Below are positions 8,582-15,625 of a DNA stretch of 18,738 bases, in pieces. Each line of letters opens with the position of its first letter. The first letter of the stretch is position 1. The translations under genes and the position numbers were made by a program. The DNA comes from DASRWT01 sp046728035 (lineage in GTDB: Bacteria > Methylomirabilota > Methylomirabilia > Rokubacteriales > CSP1-6), in assembly GCA_046728035.1 (NCBI GenBank), contig JBKPDT010000106.1:1-18738 (forward strand), given 5' to 3'. The notes under the pieces are model-generated. The model saw only the letters and a list, made by a program, of their open reading frames with translations. It was not told the origin of the DNA and searched no databases.

Positions 8582-9471
8582 GCGCGGCGGCCCCCATCAT
8601 CCCGCCGGAGTCGCTCCGCTTCGTTATCATCACCGGGCTGTCCGGGGCGGGGAAGAGCTTTGCCATCAAGTGCTTCGAGGATCTCGGCTACTTCTGCGTG
8701 GATAACCTCCCGACCACCCTCATCCCCACATTCGCCGAGCTCTGCGCGCAGTCGAGCCGCGCGATCAAGAACATCGCGCTCGGCGTGGACGTGCGTGAGG
8801 GCGAGTACCTCGAGCACCTCCTCGAGATCCTGGCCGCGCTCCGGTCGAGCGGGCACGCTCCCGAGGTGCTCTTCCTCGAGGCCTCCGACGAGATCCTGGT
8901 GCGGCGTTACCACGAGAGCCGGCGCCGCCACCCCCTCGCCGGCGAGGGGAACGTTCTCGACGGCATCCGCGCCGAGCGCAAGGCCCTCGCCCATCTCCGC
9001 GAGGCCGCCGACCATATCCTCGACACCTCATCGCTGACCGTGCACCAGCTCAAGGACCGGCTCGTCGCGATGTACGCGACGCCGCGGCAGCGCGAGACCC
9101 TCACCGTCTCCCTGGTCTCCTTCGGCTTCAAGCACGGGATCCCCTACGACGCCGACCTCGTCTTCGACCTGCGCTTTCTCCCCAACCCACACTTCGTCGA
9201 GGCCCTGCGCGCGCTCGATGGCCGGGACCGCGAGGTGGCCGACTTCGTCTTCTCCCACGCGGAGAGCCGGGAGCTCCTCGCGCGCCTCCAGGACCTCGTC
9301 CGATTCCTCCTCCCGCTCTACCAACGAGAGGGCAAGGCCTACCTGACCATCGCGCTGGGCTGCACGGGCGGCAAGCACCGCTCGATCGCGTTCGTCGAGG
9401 CCCTTCGCGCCTTCCTCGAGGGCGTGGGCATGGCGCCCCTCGTGCGTCACCGAGACCTGGGCCGGGAGTGA
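8578..9471 (+). CDS. rapZ: RNase adapter / nucleotide-binding protein RapZ (YvcJ family)
   Basis: A P-loop protein. In enterobacteria RapZ binds small RNAs and RNase E to control glucosamine-6-phosphate synthase; in other phyla the role is less clear. The 297-residue product matches family length. Walker A is GLSGAGKS (20-27), followed by CFEDLGYFCVDNLPTTLIP, then FLEASDEILVRRYHESRRRHPL. The conserved C-terminal domain has SFGFKHGIPYDADLVFDLRF, LPNPHF and GCTGGKHRS (261-269), ending in HRDLGRE. The ATG overlaps the hpf stop, and its own stop overlaps the GTG of the next gene. In E. coli ptsN sits between hpf and rapZ and npr follows; neither is present here, so any phosphotransferase-linked control must come from elsewhere. 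Confidence 0.95.
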   Translation: MSAAAPIIPPESLRFVIITGLSGAGKSFAIKCFEDLGYFCVDNLPTTLIPTFAELCAQSSRAIKNIALGVDVREGEYLEHLLEILAALRSSGHAPEVLFLEASDEILVRRYHESRRRHPLAGEGNVLDGIRAERKALAHLREAADHILDTSSLTVHQLKDRLVAMYATPRQRETLTVSLVSFGFKHGIPYDADLVFDLRFLPNPHFVEALRALDGRDREVADFVFSHAESRELLARLQDLVRFLLPLYQREGKAYLTIALGCTGGKHRSIAFVEALRAFLEGVGMAPLVRHRDLGRE

Positions 9472-11594
9472 CGGCCGCGGCGGGAAGCGCCGAGCTACAC
9501 TTCTTGTTCGGCGTTCACAACCACCAGCCTGCCGGCAACTTCGACGGGGTCATCGCGGAGGCCGCCGCCGCCGCGTATCATCCCTTCTTCAAGGTGTTGC
9601 GGGACGAGCCTGACGTCCGGGTCACCGTCCACTGCTCGGGCAGCCTGCTCACCTGGCTGCGCGAGCACGCGGCGCCGACCTTCGACCTCCTCGGCGACCT
9701 GGCCGCGCGCGGGCAGGTCGAGCTTCTCACCGGCGGATTCTACGAGCCGATCCTGCCCATGCTCCCCGACGCCGACAAGGTGGGGCAGGTGCAGCGGCTC
9801 AGCGAGTTCCTCCGCGCGAGCTTCGGCGTGACGCCCCGGGGCCTGTGGCTCGCCGAGCGGGTGTGGGAGCCGCATCTGCCGCGCGCGCTCCGGGCCGCCG
9901 GGATCGAGTACGTCGTGGTGGACGACCACCATTTCGACCTCGCCGGCCTCGACCCCGAGACCCTCGGCGGGTACTACCTCACCGAGGATCAGGGCGCGGT
10001 CCTCGCCGTGTTCCCCATCAGCGAGCGGCTCCGCTACCTCGTGCCCTTCGCCGAGCCCGCGGAGACGGTGGAGTATCTCGCGGCGCGGCGCGGGGCCGGG
10101 AGCATCACCCTCGTGGACGACGGCGAGAAGTTCGGCGTCTGGCCGGGGACGAACCGCCTCGTCTACGCCGGGGGCTGGCTTCGCCGCTTCCTCGACGCCC
10201 TCCGGGACGCGAAGTGGCTGGCCGTATCCACCTTCTCGGGCGTGCTCGACACCTTACCGCCGCGGGGGCGCGTCTACCTGCCGACCGCGTCGTACACGGA
10301 GATGGGCGAGTGGGCGCTGCCCGCGCCCGCCGCCACCGAGATCGAGGCGGCGCGGGAGCGACTGCGCGCGCTGCCCGACGGCGCCCGCCTCCCCCGACTC
10401 CTGCGCGGCGGGCCGTGGCGGGGCTTCCTCGTGAAGTACCCTGAGGTCGGCGACGTCTACTGGCGCATGCTCCGCCTCTCGCGGCGCATCGAGGCGGCCC
10501 TGGCCGCGCGCCCGGGCGATCCCACCCTCGTCGAGGCGCGCGAGCGGCTGTGGCGGGGCCAGGCCAATGACGCTTACTGGCACGGGGTCTTCGGCGGCTG
10601 CTACCTGCCGCATCTCCGTCGCGCGGTGCGATCGGCCCTGATCGAGGGGGAGGACCGCCTGGTGGCGGCGGGCGGGCTCCCGTCGCTCGGCTGGGGTAAG
10701 GGAGTGGACAATGCCGCGGGCCGCCCCGAGATCCGCGTGCGGAGCCGCGACCTCGCGATCACGCTGTGCCCGCATGCCGGCGGTGCCCTCACCGAGTTGG
10801 CCTTCGGGCCCCGGGCCCTCGACGTTGCGGACGTCCTGACGCGGCGGCGCGAGGCCTACCACGCCCGCATCAACCGGGCGGCCAGCGCGGAATCGCCCGA
10901 TGACGGCCAGGCGCGGAGCATCCACGAGCGGCTCTCTGCCAAGGAGGAGGGACTCGATCGGCTGCTCAAGTACGACGGCCTCCGTCGCGCCTCCCTCCGC
11001 GAGGGCGTGCTCCGCGCCGCCGATCCGCTGGACCCGCTGGACCCGTGGGCGGCGGCGGCCCTGTCGTTCGGCGCGCTCGAGATGCGGTACGGCGTCCGCG
11101 AGGAGCCCGGCGCGGTCGTGGTGGCCTTCGCCGTGGAGGGGCCCGTGGAGATGCCGCTCGCGGTCGAGAAATCGGTGCGCTTACACGCCGAGGGCGCGCG
11201 CCTCGCGGTTTCTTATCGGCTGACCTGGCGGGGCGGGGCGCCGTTCGAGGCGCGCTGGGTCGTGCAGTGGAACCTCGCCCTCACCGCGGGGGACGCGGTG
11301 GGCCGGTACTTCCGCCTCCCGGGCCACCCGTCGCTCGGCGGGCGCGGCGCGCGGGCAGGCGCGCGCGAGCTCGTGATGGTGGACGAGTGGATCGGCGTGG
11401 AGCTGGCGCTCGCCTCGGCCGAGCCGGCCGAGTGCGCGTGGGCGCCGGTGGAGACGGTGTCGCTGTCCGAGGCGGGGCTCGAGCGGATCTACCAGGGCTC
11501 CTCGATCGTCTGGTGCTGGCCCTTCCGCCTCGCTCCCGGCGAGACGTGCGAGCGCGAGATCGCGTTGACGATCCGGACGCGCGGACCGGCGTGA
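9468..11594 (+). CDS. GH57 4-alpha-glucanotransferase (alpha-amylase family 57, with DUF1925/DUF1926-type C-terminal domains)
   Basis: Predicted cytoplasmic enzyme that transfers alpha-1,4-glucan segments in glycogen or maltodextrin metabolism. The 708-residue product follows the Thermococcus litoralis 4-alpha-glucanotransferase almost end to end: FGVHNHQPAGNF at the N-terminus, TGGFYEPILPMLPD, WLAERVWEP with catalytic Glu130, YVVVDDHHF, and LVDDGEKFGVWPG with the catalytic Asp at 217 or 218. Then come YLPTASYTEMGEWALP, NDAYWHGVFGGCYLPHLRR (366 onward), and a C-terminal beta domain with AERLSAKEEG-like and WPFRLAPGETCE segments. Both catalytic residues are present. No signal peptide is seen. 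The GTG overlaps the rapZ stop by 4 nt, so it is translationally coupled to an operon otherwise concerned with LPS and sigma-54. Substrate preference (transfer versus hydrolysis) cannot be read from sequence. Confidence 0.88.
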   Translation: MTAAAGSAELHFLFGVHNHQPAGNFDGVIAEAAAAAYHPFFKVLRDEPDVRVTVHCSGSLLTWLREHAAPTFDLLGDLAARGQVELLTGGFYEPILPMLPDADKVGQVQRLSEFLRASFGVTPRGLWLAERVWEPHLPRALRAAGIEYVVVDDHHFDLAGLDPETLGGYYLTEDQGAVLAVFPISERLRYLVPFAEPAETVEYLAARRGAGSITLVDDGEKFGVWPGTNRLVYAGGWLRRFLDALRDAKWLAVSTFSGVLDTLPPRGRVYLPTASYTEMGEWALPAPAATEIEAARERLRALPDGARLPRLLRGGPWRGFLVKYPEVGDVYWRMLRLSRRIEAALAARPGDPTLVEARERLWRGQANDAYWHGVFGGCYLPHLRRAVRSALIEGEDRLVAAGGLPSLGWGKGVDNAAGRPEIRVRSRDLAITLCPHAGGALTELAFGPRALDVADVLTRRREAYHARINRAASAESPDDGQARSIHERLSAKEEGLDRLLKYDGLRRASLREGVLRAADPLDPLDPWAAAALSFGALEMRYGVREEPGAVVVAFAVEGPVEMPLAVEKSVRLHAEGARLAVSYRLTWRGGAPFEARWVVQWNLALTAGDAVGRYFRLPGHPSLGGRGARAGARELVMVDEWIGVELALASAEPAECAWAPVETVSLSEAGLERIYQGSSIVWCWPFRLAPGETCEREIALTIRTRGPA

Positions 11595-11609
11595 GGGAGG
11601 GGTTTTCCC

Positions 11610-11638
11610 TTGAGACCTCCTGGGGGGTGTGCTAACGT
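11610..11638 (+). promoter_or_regulatory. Putative sigma-70-type promoter for metK
   Basis: In the 108-bp gap between the GH57 gene and metK, TTGAGA (11610-11615) and TAACGT (11633-11638) are separated by 17 bp. Transcription would begin near 11645, leaving a leader of about 58 nt before the metK ATG. The core GTGCTAACGTG closely matches GTGTTAGCGTG upstream of lptC. The leader contains no riboswitch I could recognise. Read by eye only. Confidence 0.4.
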
Positions 11639-11702
11639 GCCGTGAGTACGACTAAAATCGAAGAGCAGACGCGACAACCGCGGCAACGAATGGAGGAGCA
11701 CG

Positions 11703-12854
11703 ATGGCGCGTGAGGAGCACCTGTTCACGTCCGAGTCGGTCACGGAAGGCCATCCCGACAAGATCGCCGACCAGATCTCCGACGCGGTGCTGGACGCAAT
11801 CCTGGCCCAGGATCCCACCGGGCGGGTGGCCTGCGAGACCCTGCTGACCACCGGCCTCGTCGTGGTGGCCGGCGAGATCACCACGTCGTGCTACGTGGAC
11901 ATTCCCAAGGTCGCCCGCGAGACCATCCGCGAGGTCGGCTACACCCGCGCCAAGTTCGGCTTCGACTTCGAGACGTGCGGCGTGATCGCCGCCATCGACG
12001 AGCAGTCGGGCGACATCGCCATGGGCGTCGACAATCTCGGCGCGGGCGATCAGGGCCTCATGTTCGGGTATGCGTGCACGGAGACACCGGAGCTGATGCC
12101 GCTGCCGATCATGCTCTCGCACCGCCTCGTCCAGCGCCTGTCGCAGGTGCGGCGGAGCGGCGAGCTGAGCTATCTCCGCCCCGATGGCAAGAGCCAGGTC
12201 TCGGTGCGCTACGCCGACGGCAAGCCGGTCGGCGTGGAGACCGTGGTCATCTCCACCCAGCACAGCCCCGACGTGACGCTCGAGCGGATCCGCGAGGACA
12301 TCGTCGAGAAGGTGATCCTGCCCACCATCCCCGCCAACCTCATCGATCCCAAGAGGATCGTCTACCACATCAATCCCACGGGCCGTTTCGTGACGGGCGG
12401 CCCCATGGGCGATACCGGGCTCACCGGACGGAAGATCATCGTGGACACCTACGGAGGCTCGTGCCCGCATGGCGGCGGCGCGTTCTCCGGCAAGGATCCG
12501 ACCAAGGTGGACCGCTCCGCCTGCTACATGGCCCGCCACGTCGCCAAGAACATCGTGGCGGCCGGGGTGGCCGAGCGCGCGCAGGTGCAGGTGGCCTACG
12601 CCATCGGCGTCGCCGACCCCGTGTCGATCATGGTCGAGACCTTCGGCACGGGCAAGGTGCCGAGGGCCAAGCTCGAGGAGATGGTGCGGCGCCACTTCGA
12701 CTTCACGCCCGCGGGCATCATCAAGTATCTGAACCTCCGGCGCCCCATCTACAAGAAGACCGCGGCCTTCGGACACTTCGGACGCACCGAGCCCGAGTTC
12801 ACCTGGGAACGGACCGACCGCGTCAAGGACTTGCGGGACGACGCGGGGCTCTGA
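11703..12854 (+). CDS. metK: S-adenosylmethionine synthase
   Basis: Forms S-adenosylmethionine from methionine and ATP in the cytoplasm, the general methyl donor. The 383-residue product has the usual length and all signature segments: FTSESVTEGHPDKIADQISD with the catalytic His17, GAGDQGLMFGYA (113-124), and the glycine-rich phosphate loop GGGAFSGKDPTKVDRSA (257-273). VAYAIGVADPVS and FGRTEPEFTWE follow near the end. The ATG is preceded by a strong Shine-Dalgarno, GGAGGAG, at 11692-11698. It has its own upstream gap and probable promoter, so it starts a new transcription unit. The UPF0182 gene follows after 34 bp, perhaps in the same transcript. Confidence 0.98.
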   Translation: MAREEHLFTSESVTEGHPDKIADQISDAVLDAILAQDPTGRVACETLLTTGLVVVAGEITTSCYVDIPKVARETIREVGYTRAKFGFDFETCGVIAAIDEQSGDIAMGVDNLGAGDQGLMFGYACTETPELMPLPIMLSHRLVQRLSQVRRSGELSYLRPDGKSQVSVRYADGKPVGVETVVISTQHSPDVTLERIREDIVEKVILPTIPANLIDPKRIVYHINPTGRFVTGGPMGDTGLTGRKIIVDTYGGSCPHGGGAFSGKDPTKVDRSACYMARHVAKNIVAAGVAERAQVQVAYAIGVADPVSIMVETFGTGKVPRAKLEEMVRRHFDFTPAGIIKYLNLRRPIYKKTAAFGHFGRTEPEFTWERTDRVKDLRDDAGL

Positions 12855-12888
12855 GCGGCGGCGCCGCGGGGGGCGTCTGAGGGTCTAG

Positions 12889-15615
12889 GTGGCGAACGGG
12901 CGGCGCCCGCGACCGGGAGTCTGGCTCTTCCTGGCGTTCCTTGCGCTGGGGATCGTCGGCCAGGCCGTCCCCCTCTACACCGACTGGCTCTGGTTCCAGG
13001 AGGTGGGCTACGCCCAGGTCTTCACGACCGTCCTCACCCTGCGGGGCTGGCTCGTGCTGGGCCTGGGGCTCGCCGTCTGGATCTTCCTCTTCGCCAATCT
13101 CTGGATCGCCGCGCGCACCGCCCCGCCCGACGTCCTGTGGGAGCTCGAGGATCAGCTCGGCCTTCCCGGGCGCGCGAGCATCGAGCCCCTCGTCCGCCGC
13201 CTCCTCGTGCCGGTGACCGCGGTCATCGCCTTCGTCTCGGGCGCGCGCGCGAGCACGGCCTGGGACACCCTCGCCGAGTACCTCAACGCCACGCCCTTCG
13301 GCCGGGTCGACCCGATCTTCGGGCGCGACCTCGGCTTCTACTTCTTCGAGCTGCCCTTCTGGCGTCTCGTGTACGGCTGGGGGATCGCGCTCGCGGCGGG
13401 GGCGCTCGTCCTCACCGCGGCGGTGTACGTGCTGCAGCGGAGCCTGGTCCTCACCGCGCGGGGTCCGCGGCTGGCCGCCTCCGCGCGAACCCATCTCCTC
13501 GCTCTGGGTGCCCTGCTCCTCGTGATCCGCGCGGCGGGCTTCTGGCTCGACCGCTTCGACCTCCTCTACTCGACGCGCGGAGCGGTCTTCGGGGCCTCCT
13601 ATGCGGACGTCAACGCCGCGCTGCCCGTGTTCAACGTCCTCGCTGTCCTCGCCCTCCTCTGCGCGGCGGCCTGCCTCGTGCAGATGAGCCGGCCCGGCTG
13701 GCTGTTCCCGGTGGCCGGTCTCGTCGTGCTGGTGGTGGTCTGGGTGGGAGGCCTCGGGCTCTACCCCTCCGCGCTACAGCGCCTGCGGGTGAAGCCGAAC
13801 GAGCTGGCATTCGAGCGCCCCTATATCCAGCACAACATCCGCATGACCCGGCACGCCTTCGGGCTCGACCGCGTCCAGGAGCAGGACTTCCCCGTCGAGG
13901 AGAACCTCAACGCCGCCGCCCTCGACCGGAACATCCTCACCATCAAGAACATCCGCCTGTGGGACCATCGGCCGCTCCTCACGACCTACGGACAGCTCCA
14001 GGAGATTCGCACCTACTACAAGTTCCTCGACGTGGACAACGACCGCTACACGCTCAACGGCGAGTATCGGCAGGTCATGCTCTCGCCCCGCGAGCTGTCC
14101 TACCGGCACCTGCCGGGCCAGCAACAGAACTGGATCAACGAGCACCTGACCTACAGCCACGGCTACGGCCTGGTCGTAGGGCCGGTGAACCGGATCAGCC
14201 CCGAGGGGCTGCCCGAGTTCTTCGTCAAGGACATCCCGCCGGCGTCGAACGGGGTCCAGAAGATCATCCGGCCCGAGATCTACTACGGCGAGTCCGGCAA
14301 CGAATACGTCTTCGTCCGCACCCAGTCGCAGGAGCTCGACTATCCCTCCGGCGATCAGAACGTCTACACCAAGTACGAAGGCCGGGGCGGCATCCCGGTG
14401 AACTCCTTCTTGCGCAAGCTCGCCTTCGCGGCGCGGTTCGGCGAGATCAAGATCCTCCTCTCGAACGACCTCACGTCGGAGAGCCGGATCATGATCTATC
14501 GGAGCATCCGGGACCGGGTGCGGCAGGCGGCGCCCTTCGTGCGCTTCGACCGGGACCCCTACCTCGTGGTCACCGACGACGGGCGGCTGGTGTGGATGGC
14601 GGACGGCTACACGTCGAGCGACCGGTATCCCTACGCCCAGCCGGTTCGGGGAATGGGCAACTACATCCGCAACTCGGTGAAGGTGACGTTGGACGCCTTC
14701 CACGGGACGGTGAGCTATTACGTCGCCGACCCCGACGACCCGATCATCCGGACCTACGCCAAGGCATTTCCCGGGCTCCTCCGCCCCTTGGTCGAGATGC
14801 CCAAGGATCTCCAATCCCACATCCGCTATCCGGAGGACCTCTTCACCCTCCAGATGCAGATGTACGCGACCTACCACATGGAGGATCCGCAGGTCTTCTA
14901 CAACAAGGAGGACCTCTGGACCATCCCGCGACGGCCGCAGGAGGGCCGCACCGCCACCGAGATGGAGCCGTACTACACCGTCATGCGGCTGCCCGGCGAG
15001 GGCCGGGAGGAGTTCGTCCTGCTCGGAGGGTTCAATCCGAGCCGGCGCGACAACATGATCGCCATCATGGTGGGCCGGGCGGACGCGCCGAACTACGGCG
15101 GGATTCTCGTCTATCTCTTCCCCAAGCAGAAGCTCGTCTATGGGCCGCGCCAGATCGACGCGCGGATCGACCAGGATCCGATCATCTCCCAGCAGCTGTC
15201 CCTCTGGAACCAGCAGGGCTCCCGCGTGCTCCGCGGATCGATGCTTGCCATCCCCATCGAGCGGTCGCTCATCTACGTCCAGCCCCTCTATCTCTCGGCC
15301 ACGGAGCAGGGGGCGCTGCCCGAGCTCCGCCGCGTCATCGTCGCATACGGCAACCAGATCGCCATGGAGCCCACCCTCGAGCAGGCGCTCGCCCGCATCT
15401 TCGGGGCCCGGGTGCGGGGCGACGAATCGCCGCGGCCGGCGGCGGTCGCCGGCGCGCCGCCCGCGATAGAAGCCACCGCGCGCGCCCTCGCCCAGCGCGC
15501 CTGGGAAGCCTGGCAGAAGGCGCAGGAGGCGATCCGCCGCGGCGACTGGGCCGGTTACGGCCAGGAGCAGAAGCGGCTGGAAGAGGTCCTGCGACAGCTC
15601 CGCGAGGGGCGGTAG
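12889..15615 (+). CDS. UPF0182 family (COG1615) large membrane protein, function unknown
   Basis: A 908-residue protein of the uncharacterised UPF0182 family. Seven hydrophobic spans are visible in the first 300 residues (about 11-29, 52-75, 104-122, 158-184, 203-221, 244-266, 270-292), with TDWLWFQEVGY after the first, a typical family feature. The rest is a large soluble domain that starts with VKPNELAFERPYIQHNIRMT (301-320) and contains NIRLWDHRPLL, YGESGNEYVFV and LEMPKDL-like segments. It ends in an Arg/Glu-rich helix (about 860-908). The soluble part is probably outside the cytoplasm if the first span is a normal signal anchor. GTG 12889 is chosen because the first span follows directly and GAGGG lies just upstream. 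No function is established for the family that I can cite; pairing with metK gives no clear clue. The stop codon lies in the loop of the hairpin at 15604-15625. Confidence 0.9.
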   Translation: MANGRRPRPGVWLFLAFLALGIVGQAVPLYTDWLWFQEVGYAQVFTTVLTLRGWLVLGLGLAVWIFLFANLWIAARTAPPDVLWELEDQLGLPGRASIEPLVRRLLVPVTAVIAFVSGARASTAWDTLAEYLNATPFGRVDPIFGRDLGFYFFELPFWRLVYGWGIALAAGALVLTAAVYVLQRSLVLTARGPRLAASARTHLLALGALLLVIRAAGFWLDRFDLLYSTRGAVFGASYADVNAALPVFNVLAVLALLCAAACLVQMSRPGWLFPVAGLVVLVVVWVGGLGLYPSALQRLRVKPNELAFERPYIQHNIRMTRHAFGLDRVQEQDFPVEENLNAAALDRNILTIKNIRLWDHRPLLTTYGQLQEIRTYYKFLDVDNDRYTLNGEYRQVMLSPRELSYRHLPGQQQNWINEHLTYSHGYGLVVGPVNRISPEGLPEFFVKDIPPASNGVQKIIRPEIYYGESGNEYVFVRTQSQELDYPSGDQNVYTKYEGRGGIPVNSFLRKLAFAARFGEIKILLSNDLTSESRIMIYRSIRDRVRQAAPFVRFDRDPYLVVTDDGRLVWMADGYTSSDRYPYAQPVRGMGNYIRNSVKVTLDAFHGTVSYYVADPDDPIIRTYAKAFPGLLRPLVEMPKDLQSHIRYPEDLFTLQMQMYATYHMEDPQVFYNKEDLWTIPRRPQEGRTATEMEPYYTVMRLPGEGREEFVLLGGFNPSRRDNMIAIMVGRADAPNYGGILVYLFPKQKLVYGPRQIDARIDQDPIISQQLSLWNQQGSRVLRGSMLAIPIERSLIYVQPLYLSATEQGALPELRRVIVAYGNQIAMEPTLEQALARIFGARVRGDESPRPAAVAGAPPAIEATARALAQRAWEAWQKAQEAIRRGDWAGYGQEQKRLEEVLRQLREGR

Positions 15616-15625
15616 GGCGCCCCTC
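15604..15625. terminator. 8-bp perfect hairpin at the convergent ends of the UPF0182 gene and lptFG (candidate bidirectional terminator)
   Basis: GAGGGGCG (15604-15611) pairs perfectly with CGCCCCTC (15618-15625) across a 6-nt loop, GTAGGG. The UPF0182 stop (TAG, 15613-15615) is in the loop, and the first bases of the lptFG stop (complement of 15624-15626) are in the right arm. The two genes are only 8 bp apart. There is no T-run on either side, so it is not a canonical intrinsic terminator; in a GC-rich genome it may still halt or shield converging transcripts. Confidence 0.45.

Noticed and set aside
11596..11620. Intrinsic terminator after the GH57 gene (GGAGG paired with CCTCC)
   Set aside because: Only five base pairs around a long, weakly paired interior, and no T-run follows.
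11595..11702. SAM riboswitch in the metK leader
   Set aside because: The leader after the likely start is about 58 nt and I could not find the helices or conserved core of SAM-I, SAM-II or SAH classes; a covariance search would settle it.
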